64,000 bases of DNA, taken from NCBI GenBank assembly GCA_029245345.1, contig JAQWPM010000022.1, positions 124,001-188,000 of the forward strand, written 5' to 3'. Positions within the stretch are counted from its first letter, which is position 1. Every line of letters begins with the position of its first letter. Positions 52,588 through 62,077 of the stretch are shown here, piece after piece. This DNA is from Longimicrobiales bacterium (GTDB lineage: Bacteria; Gemmatimonadota; Gemmatimonadetes; Longimicrobiales; Gaopeijiaceae). Below the pieces are notes generated by a model that saw only the letters and a program-made list of their open reading frames with translations, had not been told where the DNA came from and did not search any database. The translations under genes and the position numbers were made by a program.

Positions 52588-53601
52588 TCACGCCATCAGG
52601 ACGAAGTTCTTCAGTTCTTCGAGGCCCGCCCCGGAGAGGATGTCACGGAGTTGCTCTCTGACCCCTTTTTGCCCTACAGAGCCGAGGTGAAAAACCCCTG
52701 TCATTGCTAGAGATTGTGCGGTGTCGAGCACCGGCGCGTCGTGAATCTCTTGGCCGATCTTACGTGGATTCACCTCGGCAAACGCACGCACCGGCACCCC
52801 CTCTTCCGCCAGCGCCCGAGAAAGTGACTTTCCAACGGGCCCCGCCCCCCAAATCACAACACCTCCGGAGAGGCTAGGAAACGACCTGACCAGGTGGTGT
52901 ACGCGGCACCTTCGGAACGCATCGGGTGCATAGCGCGGATCGATTCGGGACAGCCGATTGGGCCCCTCTCGCCATCTCAAGAGAAGCTCTGGCACCTTTC
53001 CCAGCCCCCATCCCGCGCGCCACAGCCTCAGCACAAGATCGTAATCCTCGGGCCACCCTAAATCGCGGTACCCGTCCACCTCAGCGACAGCCGATGCTCT
53101 CATGAAGAACGCTGGATGCGCGAGCGGACATTCGACAAAGATCTCACGCTCAATGTCGTGCGGAGTGATCGGAGTATTCATCCACGCTTCATACCGAAGC
53201 GCTCCGTCACGGACTGAGTCTCGTGGGAAGTACTCAACACCACACCCCACGATGGCCAGATCCTGCCGTGCCTCCAGCAGATCGAACTGGGCCTGGAACC
53301 TGTTCGGCTCAGAAATGTCATCCGCGTCCATACGGGCCAGGTACCTCCCTTTGGCATCCGCGCGGGCCTGCTCCAGCGCACCCACGATCCCGGTCGGGGC
53401 GGCCTTCAAAACGTGTACTCTCTCATCTCGTGAAGCCCAGGCGCTCAGAATCTCGTAGGTGCCATCGGTCGAGCCGTCGTCGACCGCAACCACCTCGAAG
53501 TCTGCGAAGGACTGTTCTTCGATGGATGCGATCGCCTCCGGGAGGTGCTCGTCCCCGTCACGGACAGGGAGGAGAACGGAGACGGGTGGGGAAGCGGGCA
53601 C
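52588..53601 (-). CDS. Family 2 glycosyltransferase with C-terminal Rossmann-like domain
   Basis: The GT-A domain begins VSVLLPVRDGDEHLPEAIAS, with AVDDGSTDGTY and a metal-binding DADD in LARMDADDISEPNRF (about 100), and WPEDYDLVLRLWRAGWG as the acceptor segment. After about residue 240 a second domain appears: GGVVIWGAGPVGKSLSRALAEEG, a nucleotide-binding-like motif with further VLDTAQSLAM. This fused tail recalls FdtC/CoA-binding-like domains and is uncommon in GT2 enzymes. No ATG fits; a GTG at 53601 (PASPPVSVLL) is the likeliest start and keeps clear of the divergent gene. Probable role in cell-surface glycan synthesis. Confidence 0.8.
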   Translation of the reverse strand: MPASPPVSVLLPVRDGDEHLPEAIASIEEQSFADFEVVAVDDGSTDGTYEILSAWASRDERVHVLKAAPTGIVGALEQARADAKGRYLARMDADDISEPNRFQAQFDLLEARQDLAIVGCGVEYFPRDSVRDGALRYEAWMNTPITPHDIEREIFVECPLAHPAFFMRASAVAEVDGYRDLGWPEDYDLVLRLWRAGWGLGKVPELLLRWREGPNRLSRIDPRYAPDAFRRCRVHHLVRSFPSLSGGVVIWGAGPVGKSLSRALAEEGVPVRAFAEVNPRKIGQEIHDAPVLDTAQSLAMTGVFHLGSVGQKGVREQLRDILSGAGLEELKNFVLMA

Positions 53602-53758
53602 GACGGCACGGGGATGCGGGGTGGACGACCGAAGGGGAGCGCAGAAAGATGATGGGATGACCGAGATAGAATGAAGCGGCGGCGAAGCGAGCGGCAAGCT
53701 CTGGAGAAAACACGGACGAGGTTACTACGCCCTCGTCGCTGTAGGCACGTTCCTGTAC

Positions 53759-54031
53759 ATGGCAGTCACGAGCTTCATCGACTTCTTCAACACAGCCGAA
53801 GGGGTCGAGGCATTCGTCAACTCCGAGTGGATGCAAGCGATCTTCCCCTTTGGGATCGAGACGATCATCAACTCCTTCCTGGCCGGAATCTGGCCATTCA
53901 TGTGGATCAGCTGGATGGGTCTTACGACCGCCCTGGCCTACGCGGGCGACGGATATGTGCTCTGGCCCGTGATCCTGGCGATGGCGCTGTCCAGGCGAGA
54001 ACAGGCCGTGAAAAGGGACCTAGGGCTCTAG
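53759..54031 (+). CDS. Small integral membrane protein, N-terminus uncertain
   Basis: From the ATG at 53759 the product is 90 residues with helices near FLAGIWPFMWISWMGLTTALAYA and YVLWPVILAMALS. The frame stays open upstream to 53675 and there encodes KLWRKHGRGYYALVAVGTFLYMAV, which looks like a genuine first transmembrane helix, but it offers no standard start codon. An ATG at 53657 is in frame, five codons before a TGA at 53672. The ATG at 53671 is out of frame. A frameshift, a sequencing error or an unusual start could explain this. No family recognised. The DEAD-box helicase gene follows after 31 bases. Confidence 0.6.
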   Translation: MAVTSFIDFFNTAEGVEAFVNSEWMQAIFPFGIETIINSFLAGIWPFMWISWMGLTTALAYAGDGYVLWPVILAMALSRREQAVKRDLGL

Positions 54032-54062
54032 ACGGGGCTTCCGCCGTTATCATTCGGTCATT

Positions 54063-55742
54063 ATGAGCCCCACATCATCACCCGCCGCGAACGAAGCATT
54101 CGCCGAACTCGGTCTCGGGCCCGAGCTGCTCCAAACCCTGTCGTCTCTCGGGTACGAGGAGCCCACTCCCATCCAGCGCACTGCGATCCCGCACCTCCTT
54201 CAGGGGCGGGACGTGATGGGACTGGCAGCCACAGGCACCGGAAAGACGGCAGCCTTCGCACTCCCGATCCTCCAGCTGATCGAAACCGGCGGCAAGACCC
54301 CCTCGGCTCTGATTCTGGCGCCGACGCGTGAATTGGCGGTCCAGGTCGCGAGAGCGGTGCACAAGTACGGCAAGGAAATGAAGGTCACCGTGCTGCCGAT
54401 CTACGGCGGTCAGCCGTTCCAGCAACAGCTCAAGGTCTTGAAGCGCGGCGTGGATGTTGTCGTGGCGACCCCGGGCAGAGCGCTGGATCACATCAGGCGG
54501 GGCACCCTTCAACTGGGAGGCATCAAAGTCCTGGTGCTCGACGAAGCCGACGAGATGCTGGATATGGGCTTCGCGGAGGACCTCGAAGCCATCTTGGCCG
54601 AAGTCCCCGAGCAAAGACAGACCCTTCTCTTTTCGGCCACGCTCGGCAAACGCATCGAGACCATAGCGGCCCAGCACCTCAACAATCCCGTTGAGGTCAA
54701 AATCGCGGCCGACGCAGGTGCAGAGGTCCCACTGGTCCGACAGACTGCCTACCTGGTACGCCGGCCCCACAAGCTCGCCGCACTGGGCAGAGTCCTCGAC
54801 CTGGAGGCGCCTGAAGCAGCGCTCGTGTTCTGCCGCACGCGGAACGACGTGGACGAGCTCGTCGAGGCACTCAACGGTCGCGGCTATCGAGCAGAGGCGA
54901 TGCATGGCGGCATGTCTCAGGAAGAGCGTGAGCGCGTCATGAAGAAGCTCCGTGCGGGAAGTGTCGACCTACTCGTCGCCACGGATGTGGCGGCACGCGG
55001 GCTGGACATCCCCCACCTCACGCATGTGATCAACTACGAGATCCCTGCCGCGCCCAAGTCCTATGTGCACCGCATTGGACGTGTGGGCCGGGCCGGCCGT
55101 GAAGGCGTAGCGATTACACTCGCGGAGCCTCGTGAACACTCGCTCCTTCGCAACATCGAGCGACTCACGAGACAGAAGATCGACGTCAGCTCCCTTCCAA
55201 CTGTCGCCGACCTGAGAGCACGCCGCCTAGAACTGACCCGGGCCTCCGTCCGTGAATCAATCCTCGAAGGCGAGCTTGGCCAGTTCCGCGTTGTAGTCGA
55301 GTCATTGTCCGACGAATTCGACCTCTTCGACATCGCACTCGGTGCGGTGAAAATGGGCCACGAAGCGACGGTGACCGGTGGCGACGGCGACGAAGAAGAA
55401 ATTCCCGAAGCGAAACCGTTCCGCGAGAAGCCGAAGGGCGGCAAGTCCAAGGGCGCCCAAGGTGCGGGTGTAGGCAGGAAGCCCCGCGGGCAACTCACCG
55501 ATGTCGGCCGCATCTTCATCGGGATCGGTCGTGCAGCGGGAGTGCGCCCGAAGGACCTGGTGGGCGCGATCACCGGCGAGGCCGGAATCCGTGGCGATCA
55601 GATCGGTGGCATCCAAATCGCTGAGCGTTTCACCCTTGTTGAAGTCGCGGCCGACGTCACGGATCATGTGATGCAGGCGCTTCGTCAGGGCAAGATCAAA
55701 GGCAAGAAGGTGAAGGTGCGACGCGACAAGGGTCGCACCTAG
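54063..55742 (+). CDS. DEAD-box RNA helicase with DbpA-type RNA-binding domain
   Basis: A 559-residue ATP-dependent RNA helicase. Motifs in order: Q-motif (YEEPTPIQRTAI), Walker A (ATGTGKTAAF), PTREL, DEAD in LVLDEADEMLDMGF, SAT, VFCRTRNDVDEL, ATDVAARGLDIPH and HRIGRVGRAG. After the helicase core (to about 365) come a helical region, a Gly/Lys-rich linker (about 445-475) and a C-terminal DbpA RNA-binding domain (GRIFIGIGRAAGVRPKDLVGAI through TDHVMQALRQGKIKGKKVKV). This is the CsdA/DeaD architecture, used in ribosome assembly and cold response. Confidence 0.94.
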   Translation: MSPTSSPAANEAFAELGLGPELLQTLSSLGYEEPTPIQRTAIPHLLQGRDVMGLAATGTGKTAAFALPILQLIETGGKTPSALILAPTRELAVQVARAVHKYGKEMKVTVLPIYGGQPFQQQLKVLKRGVDVVVATPGRALDHIRRGTLQLGGIKVLVLDEADEMLDMGFAEDLEAILAEVPEQRQTLLFSATLGKRIETIAAQHLNNPVEVKIAADAGAEVPLVRQTAYLVRRPHKLAALGRVLDLEAPEAALVFCRTRNDVDELVEALNGRGYRAEAMHGGMSQEERERVMKKLRAGSVDLLVATDVAARGLDIPHLTHVINYEIPAAPKSYVHRIGRVGRAGREGVAITLAEPREHSLLRNIERLTRQKIDVSSLPTVADLRARRLELTRASVRESILEGELGQFRVVVESLSDEFDLFDIALGAVKMGHEATVTGGDGDEEEIPEAKPFREKPKGGKSKGAQGAGVGRKPRGQLTDVGRIFIGIGRAAGVRPKDLVGAITGEAGIRGDQIGGIQIAERFTLVEVAADVTDHVMQALRQGKIKGKKVKVRRDKGRT

Positions 55743-55772
55743 CACCTCTGGACTCGGCAGCTGAGCGGAACC

Positions 55773-58613
55773 TCAGCCCTTGGCGAATTCCGCAGCCAAG
55801 TAACGCCCGGTTTCACTCCCCGGGATGCTCGCGACGGTCTGCGGTCGCCCCATGGCCACCACCTCGCCGCCCCGGACTCCAGCGCCTGGCCCCATGTCGA
55901 TCACCCAGTCGGCGACCTTGATCACGTCGATGTTATGCTCGATGAGCAGCACGGTGTTGCCGGCGTCGACGAGCCTGCCGAGTACCCCGAGCAGTTTGGC
56001 GACATCTTCTCCGCTCAGACCCGTTGTGGGCTCATCCAAGATGTAGAGCTTACGCCCCTTCTTGCCCGCAACCCCCGCGAACTCGCGCGCGATCTTGAGT
56101 CGCTGGGCCTCTCCACCCGATAGGGTAGTGGCCGACTGGCCAAGCCTCAGGTACCCGAGACCAACCTGCTGGAGATGCCAAAGCATCTTCCCGATCTTTC
56201 GCTCACGAATGAAGAACCGGATCGCCTCGTCTACGGTAAGGTCGAGTACCTCGGAGATGTTCTTGCCACGCACCTTCACCTCGAGAACGTCCCGGGAGTA
56301 GCGCCTACCTCGACACCCGTCACACGGTACGGAAACGTCCGCCATGAAGACCATCTCGATTTCGACCCGTCCGGCGCCCTTGCACTCCTCACAGCGTCCG
56401 CCCTCGACATTGAAGCTGAAGTGTCCCGGGCCAAACCCCTTCTCTCGCGCGATCCTCTCCATCGAGAACATCTTCCGGACCTGATCCCACGCCTTGATGT
56501 ACGTGACCGGATTCGAACGCGGGGTACGGCCAATCGGTGACTGATCCACGAGCACGACACTTTCGAGGTTTACCAACCCTTTGAGTGCCTCGTACGCGCC
56601 CACAGATTCACCTAGGTGTTCCTTCGCCGAGGTTTCTCCACCCAGTTCCCTCTCCGCGGCTCGATAGAGAACGTCGTGCACCAAGGTCGACTTGCCCGAT
56701 CCCGAGACACCGGCCACGACGGTGAAGGTGCCAAGCGGGACCTCAACGTCGACGCCTTGCAGGTTGTGGAGTCGAGCACCGCTGAGGGACAGCGACGGGC
56801 CATCAACGTTACGGCCTTTCTCAGGCACATCGATCGTAGTGCGGCCGGACAAGTATCGACCTGTGGCCGTGTCCTGCTCGGGGAGGGAGTCAGGTGGCCC
56901 CTCGTACACGATCTGCCCACCGTGTTCTCCGGACGCGGGGCCGAGTTCCACGATGTGATCCGCAGCCAGGATCGCCTGGGAATCATGCTCGACGACCACA
57001 ACCGTGTTGCCGGCGTCCCGAAGCTTATGGAGCAGGCTCAGCAGGGCCCCCGTGTCCCTGGGGTGCAGCCCGATGGTCGGCTCATCCAACACGTACAGCG
57101 TGTCCACCAGCGCGCTCCCGAGCGAGTTGGCAAGGTTGATACGCTGTGCTTCGCCACCGGAAAGCGTGCGGGTCTGTCGACTGAGCGTGAGGTATCCCAG
57201 CCCGACGTCGACAAGGAACGTGACTCTCGCCTTGATCTCTCTCAAGATCGTCTCGGCGATATGTGTCTCCATCTCGCTCAGTTCCAGCTGTTCGACCCAC
57301 TCCGCAAAATCTTCCAGCGGCAGGTCCGAGACATCCGAGACGGTTCGGCCACCGACCTTCACGTACAAAGCCTGAGGCCGAATACGCGCACCGCCACATT
57401 CTCGGCACACCTTGGGAGCCTGGTACTGCCGCAGAAACACGCGGATGTACTGCTTGTACCGCTTATTCTCCTTCGAGACGAGAAAGGGCACGATACCCTT
57501 GAAGGCATTCACGGTCTTCGTCTTCTTCGCGCCGTACAGCACAGCCTCGCGGAACACCTCAGGCAGTTCCTCCCATGGCGAGTAAAGCGACACGTTCTGG
57601 CCTGACGCGAAGGCCCGGAGCTTGTCTCGTTCCTTGTGATACCGTGGCTTCGACCACGGATCGATCGCTCCGTCGCTCAACGATTTCTGATGGTTCGGAA
57701 CGATCAACTCAGGATCGTAGTCGAGCGTCGCGCCGAAGCCTGTGCACAGCTGGCAGGTGCCGTACGGGTTGTTGAATGAGAAGAGCTGCGGAGTAGGATC
57801 GAGGAAGTCGATCTCGGGATGGTCCGGGCACCGGAAGTGCTCGGTAAAAAGCAGCCTCTGCTCGTTCTGACCGGCCACGACGACGATGGCTTCCCCCTCG
57901 CCTTCCACGAAGCATGTCGCGATCGAGTCGGCGAGTCGTTCCCCCGTCTCGGCACCTCTGCCCGTCTTCAAGCGATCCACGACCACGAGGATTTCCTGCG
58001 CGCTCCCTAATTCGGCTCCCAACTCCTCCGGGTCCTCCGCTTCCGGTCCAGCGAGGTCGACGGTTTCGCCGTCTACCAACACGCGCACAAACCCCATTGA
58101 TCTCAGGTTGGCGACGATCATCTCATGAGTGATCTCACCACTACGCGGCAACGGAAACGTGACTTGGATTCGCAGCCCATCGTCGAGTGCCATCGTCTGA
58201 TCGACCGCACCCGACACAGTATCAGGCCGTACGTGCCGGTCACACTCGGGGCAGTGCGTACGCCCTACTCGGGCCCACAAGAGGCGCAGGTAGTCGTAAA
58301 CTTCCGTGGCCGTCCCGACCGTCGATCGACTCGACTTCGTCGGATTCTTCTGCTCGATAGCGACAGCCGGAGAGATCCCTTCCACCGAATCGACATCCGG
58401 CTTCTCCATCCGCTCCAGAAACTGTTTCGCATACGTCGACAACGACTCGACATATCTGCGCTGGCCTTCAGCGAAGAGTGTATCGAGCGCGAGCGAGCTC
58501 TTTCCGGAACCCGAAGGTCCGGTGATGACCGTGAGGCAGCGCCTGGGAATATCCAGGTCGATACCCTTCAGGTTGTGCTGGCGAGCACCGCGAATGCGGA
58601 TGGGGGTGTCCAT
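55773..58613 (-). CDS. uvrA: UvrABC excision nuclease subunit A
   Basis: The 946-residue damage-recognition ATPase has two ABC modules. Walker A sites are GPSGSGKSSLALDT (about 31) and AGVSGSGKSTLVHDV (about 630). The signatures LSGGEAQRINLA and LSGGEAQRLKIA are present, and the Walker B segments are VLDEPTIGLHP and ILDEPTTGL. The second zinc finger is intact (CEECKGAG with CDGCRGRR). In the first, the ligands read CPDH and CQLC, so His replaces one Cys. I use ATG 58613 (MDTPIRIRGARQHNLKGID), the canonical UvrA start, instead of one 36 codons upstream. uvrB and uvrC are not in this window. Confidence 0.95.
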   Translation of the reverse strand: MDTPIRIRGARQHNLKGIDLDIPRRCLTVITGPSGSGKSSLALDTLFAEGQRRYVESLSTYAKQFLERMEKPDVDSVEGISPAVAIEQKNPTKSSRSTVGTATEVYDYLRLLWARVGRTHCPECDRHVRPDTVSGAVDQTMALDDGLRIQVTFPLPRSGEITHEMIVANLRSMGFVRVLVDGETVDLAGPEAEDPEELGAELGSAQEILVVVDRLKTGRGAETGERLADSIATCFVEGEGEAIVVVAGQNEQRLLFTEHFRCPDHPEIDFLDPTPQLFSFNNPYGTCQLCTGFGATLDYDPELIVPNHQKSLSDGAIDPWSKPRYHKERDKLRAFASGQNVSLYSPWEELPEVFREAVLYGAKKTKTVNAFKGIVPFLVSKENKRYKQYIRVFLRQYQAPKVCRECGGARIRPQALYVKVGGRTVSDVSDLPLEDFAEWVEQLELSEMETHIAETILREIKARVTFLVDVGLGYLTLSRQTRTLSGGEAQRINLANSLGSALVDTLYVLDEPTIGLHPRDTGALLSLLHKLRDAGNTVVVVEHDSQAILAADHIVELGPASGEHGGQIVYEGPPDSLPEQDTATGRYLSGRTTIDVPEKGRNVDGPSLSLSGARLHNLQGVDVEVPLGTFTVVAGVSGSGKSTLVHDVLYRAAERELGGETSAKEHLGESVGAYEALKGLVNLESVVLVDQSPIGRTPRSNPVTYIKAWDQVRKMFSMERIAREKGFGPGHFSFNVEGGRCEECKGAGRVEIEMVFMADVSVPCDGCRGRRYSRDVLEVKVRGKNISEVLDLTVDEAIRFFIRERKIGKMLWHLQQVGLGYLRLGQSATTLSGGEAQRLKIAREFAGVAGKKGRKLYILDEPTTGLSGEDVAKLLGVLGRLVDAGNTVLLIEHNIDVIKVADWVIDMGPGAGVRGGEVVAMGRPQTVASIPGSETGRYLAAEFAKG

Positions 58614-58770
58614 GCCATAAAAATAAAACCGCAGTCCAGGCCCGGAGAGTGTTCGCTGCGGTGACCGCAAAGAGCCGGCACGAAGTCCTAGTTTCGATCG
58701 GCTCACCCGGTCCGGCCCCACCTTCCGTACATTGGAAGCGCGACACCCACCTTAGAGCCACTGCCCATCT

Positions 58771-60573
58771 ATGGCGGAAGCCGACACCTACCAAGAAGAA
58801 GAAGCGCTCGGAAAGGCTTACGACGCCCGTCTGATGCGGCGCCTCATTCAGTACCTCATGCCCTACAAGTGGCATGTAGCGCTCGCGATTTTCATCCTGG
58901 TGCTGGCCTCAGCCGCAGCCATCGTCGGCCCGTGGCTGACACAGATCGTGATCGACGAGGCCATCCCCCAAGGAGACACACGGCTCCTCGCGCTTGTGGT
59001 CTCCGGGTACATCGCCGCAGTCGTCATCGGCTTCGTCCTGCACTACGCCCAAGCGGTCATAACGACCTGGCTGGGACAGTCCGTGATGTACGACCTGCGC
59101 ATGGAGATCTTCGAGAAGCTCCAGCGTGCCGACCTCAAGTTCTATGACAAGAACCCAGTCGGCCGGCTGATGACACGGATCACCAACGACGTCGAGACCC
59201 TGAACACGCTGTTCAGCTCAGGTCTCGTGACAGTTTTTGGCGACATCTTCACGCTGACGTTCATCGTGGCCGCGATGCTCCGCATGAATTGGCAGCTCGC
59301 ACTCGTGTCATTCAGCGTCCTGCCGCTCGTGTTCTTCGCCGCGTTCCTGTTCCGAGCGAAGGTCCGCACCGCGTATCGCGACATCCGAGTACGCATCGCC
59401 CGAATGAACGCCTTCATTCACGAGCGCTTCACCGGAGTGCGCGTGGTGCAGCTGTTCAACCGCGAGGAGGCCGACGCAGCAAAACACGACGAGATGAACC
59501 GGGACTACTTGGAGGCTCACCTCCGCTCCATCACGTACTACGCGCTCTTCTTTCCGGTCATTCAGTTCTTCACTGCGCTCGCCCTCGCGTTGATCATTTG
59601 GTACGGCGGAGCCAAGAGCATGGACGGAGTGATTACCGTCGGAGTCGTGGCCGCCTTCCTTCAGTACGCACAACGTTTCTTTCGCCCCATCCAGGACCTC
59701 TCCGAGAAATACAACCTCCTCCAGAGCGCGATGGCTTCGTCGGAACGGGTCTTCCAATTGCTCGATGAAGAGATCGTCATTTCAGATCCAGAGGACCCTA
59801 TTCCGCTCCCTGCTCAGACCGAGGGCCGCATCGAATTCCGAGACGTGCATTTCGCATACGGCAGCAAGGAGAACGGAGAGCCGGACTGGGTGTTGAGGGG
59901 CGTCAGTTTCGTCGTGGAGCCAGGCGAAAAAGTGGCAGTGGTTGGTCACACTGGGGCGGGCAAAACAACGCTCATCAACCTGCTGATGCGCTTCTACGAT
60001 GTGGGCCGAGGAGAGATCCTCCTCGACGGAGTACCCATCAGTCGCGTGGCAGTGGACGATCTACGTGGGCGCATCGGACTCGTCCTCCAGGACGTGTTCC
60101 TATTCAGCCAAGACCTTGCCTACAACATCCGTCTTGGTTCCCCTGAGATCGACGAGGCCCGGATCCGCAGCGCCGCAGAGAAGATCGGTGCGGCTCCGTT
60201 TATCGATCGACTCGAGGGCGGATACGAGCAGGCCCTCGGAGAGCGCGGGAGCTCGCTGTCGGTTGGCGAGCGACAGCTCGTCAGCTTCGCCCGAGCCCTG
60301 GCTTTCGATCCCGAGATCCTGGTCCTGGACGAGGCCACCAGTTCGGTAGACTCAGAGATCGAGGCACAGATCGAAGCGGCAACAGATGCGCTGCTGAAAG
60401 ACCGCACTTCGCTCGTCATCGCGCATAGGCTCTCCACGATCCAGAACGCAGATCGCATCATCCTCCTGCATCACGGACTGCTTCACGAGCAGGGCACACA
60501 CGCTGAGTTGCTCGAGACGGGTGGGCTGTACGCGAAGCTGCACGAACTCCAGTTCGCAGTAGCCGCGGGATGA
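58771..60573 (+). CDS. MsbA-like ABC exporter (fused membrane and ATPase domains)
   Basis: A 600-residue half-transporter. Six helices cover about residues 30-320 (first AIFILVLASAAAIVGPWLTQ), with the family coupling segment FYDKNPVGRLMTRITNDVE. The ATPase domain has Walker A VGHTGAGKTTLINLLMRF, the Q-loop LVLQDVFLFSQD, a signature LSVGERQL (a known LSGGQ variant), Walker B ILVLDEATSSVDS and the switch His in VIAHRLST. It should work as a homodimer exporting lipid A, lipids or drugs. It is divergent from uvrA across 157 bases. The gene is alone on its strand here. Confidence 0.92.
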   Translation: MAEADTYQEEEALGKAYDARLMRRLIQYLMPYKWHVALAIFILVLASAAAIVGPWLTQIVIDEAIPQGDTRLLALVVSGYIAAVVIGFVLHYAQAVITTWLGQSVMYDLRMEIFEKLQRADLKFYDKNPVGRLMTRITNDVETLNTLFSSGLVTVFGDIFTLTFIVAAMLRMNWQLALVSFSVLPLVFFAAFLFRAKVRTAYRDIRVRIARMNAFIHERFTGVRVVQLFNREEADAAKHDEMNRDYLEAHLRSITYYALFFPVIQFFTALALALIIWYGGAKSMDGVITVGVVAAFLQYAQRFFRPIQDLSEKYNLLQSAMASSERVFQLLDEEIVISDPEDPIPLPAQTEGRIEFRDVHFAYGSKENGEPDWVLRGVSFVVEPGEKVAVVGHTGAGKTTLINLLMRFYDVGRGEILLDGVPISRVAVDDLRGRIGLVLQDVFLFSQDLAYNIRLGSPEIDEARIRSAAEKIGAAPFIDRLEGGYEQALGERGSSLSVGERQLVSFARALAFDPEILVLDEATSSVDSEIEAQIEAATDALLKDRTSLVIAHRLSTIQNADRIILLHHGLLHEQGTHAELLETGGLYAKLHELQFAVAAG

Positions 60574-60585
60574 GCTAGCCCGCTT

Positions 60586-62055
60586 TTACCGCGTGCCGCC
60601 ACCTATCGTGTCGACGGGAATCGTGTCGACACGAATCGTCGTCGCTGCCGTATCGACGACTTCCGCCGCCAGCTCCTCAGGCACCGCCGGGACCGTATCG
60701 GTCAATTCGTACCTCTGCGAGGCAGGAATAAGTTCGTTCCCGACACGAATGATCGGATCGGTCACGAATCCACCGATCGGTTCTAAAGCGTCTTCGGTGT
60801 AGTGACTCCCCGGATTCCACAGGATCCACTCGTGGAGACCGGCGTCGTACGTCGCCTGGATTTGCGCTCGAACTTCGGGGGCCTCGTACCGCGGGGCCCC
60901 GAGCGTAAAGTCCTGGAGCCATGGACGAGTAATCCCAGCCCCCTCAATGTCCGCGGAGCGCTTCACGGCATCACGGAGCGCAGCTTTCACGATCTCATAC
61001 GGGTACGCGTTCGGTGTATCGATACCGAAGCTTCCCTCCCAGTAGTGACTGGGGTACACCATGGGGAGCGCGACGTCGACCACGTCGATGAAGGACTCCC
61101 ACACCTGCCCGATCCCCACGTCCCGCCGCGCAGTAGTGGTCACACCGAAGACGTCGGCCGTGACCGCGACACCTAGCTCGGCCAACTCCTGCCTGCTGTA
61201 GTCCAGGAAGGCCCGGATCGCATCGGCTTTGGATCCATTTTCTCCGGGATATGTGGCCCTCGCATGGTCCGAAGCCGGCGCGTCAGCAAAGCGGACGTAG
61301 TCCCACTGGATCTCGGGGAAGCCCATTTCTGCGACCTCACGTGCGAGATCGACGTGGTAATCCCAAACATCCTTGTTGTAGGGATTGAGCCACACGATGC
61401 CCTTACTGTCCGCCCAGGCTCCACCCGCCATGTCCTGGACAGCGTAATCCGGCTTCGCGGCCGAGAGCAACGGATCCTTCACAATCACGATCCGAGCGAT
61501 GGGATAAATGCCCGCCGAGTCCAGGCGATTCAACAAGCCTGGCAGGTCACGGATCCGGACCTCTTCGGTCGCCCCCACTTCCACGGCAACGGGGAGGTCC
61601 GTCGGGTGGCTGATGTATCCCGACGCGTCCTTGATATCAATGACGAAGGAATTGACCTCTGTCTGCGCCGCCAGTTCGAGCAAGGCGTTGACCCTGTTCC
61701 TCGAACCAGACGCCCACGCGTTCAGGTAGATACCCCGCACGTGTTCGGGACGTGGGAAGCGTCCGTCCGCCATTGCCGGGCTCGGCGCACGAGGGCGAGG
61801 AGTACTCACTTCCGCGTCCACACCTTCCTCGCCAGCCGACTCCTCGGAAACGACGGCGGCCGAGTCCACGTCGGGCCCGACGGTCGCCGGGTCCAATAGA
61901 GCGATCGAGGGTGTGTCGACGAGAGTGGCCACGGCGACCGAATCAGGCACAGAGTCTCCCTCCACCGAACCAACGTTATCGAACGCGGACGGTCCCGCCT
62001 TGCACCCCGCCACGAACGCGACGGCGAGGAGCATCCCAACGAAGCGGGTCACCAA
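60586..62055 (-). CDS. Lipoprotein with putative glycoside hydrolase domain (DUF4015)
   Basis: A 489-residue lipoprotein with lipobox FVAGC at about residue 18, an acidic Ser/Val-rich linker to about 100 and a TIM-barrel DUF4015 domain. Marks: VRGIYLNAWASGSRNRVNALL, EVNSFVIDIKDASGYISHPT, VWLNPYNKDVWDYHVDLAREV, IQWDYVRFADAP and LPMVYPSHYWEGSFG. The Asp residues in IDIKD and QWDYVRF are candidates for catalysis. The family is annotated as a putative glycoside hydrolase and activity is not established. It ends convergently with the ABC exporter and is followed upstream by rhodanese and kdtA genes on the same strand, so cell-surface polysaccharide turnover is plausible. Confidence 0.85.
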   Translation of the reverse strand: MVTRFVGMLLAVAFVAGCKAGPSAFDNVGSVEGDSVPDSVAVATLVDTPSIALLDPATVGPDVDSAAVVSEESAGEEGVDAEVSTPRPRAPSPAMADGRFPRPEHVRGIYLNAWASGSRNRVNALLELAAQTEVNSFVIDIKDASGYISHPTDLPVAVEVGATEEVRIRDLPGLLNRLDSAGIYPIARIVIVKDPLLSAAKPDYAVQDMAGGAWADSKGIVWLNPYNKDVWDYHVDLAREVAEMGFPEIQWDYVRFADAPASDHARATYPGENGSKADAIRAFLDYSRQELAELGVAVTADVFGVTTTARRDVGIGQVWESFIDVVDVALPMVYPSHYWEGSFGIDTPNAYPYEIVKAALRDAVKRSADIEGAGITRPWLQDFTLGAPRYEAPEVRAQIQATYDAGLHEWILWNPGSHYTEDALEPIGGFVTDPIIRVGNELIPASQRYELTDTVPAVPEELAAEVVDTAATTIRVDTIPVDTIGGGTR

Positions 62056-62077
62056 TGCGAAGCCCGTGGCGACCCGG

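Noticed and set aside
55761-55776. Hairpin CTGAG-CGGAAC-CTCAG between the helicase and uvrA as a bidirectional terminator
   Set aside because: Only 5 bp of stem and no T-tract on either side.
58771-60573. Non-canonical ABC signature LSVGERQ as a sign of inactivity
   Set aside because: This variant is common in active MsbA/Sav1866-type exporters, and all other motifs are intact.
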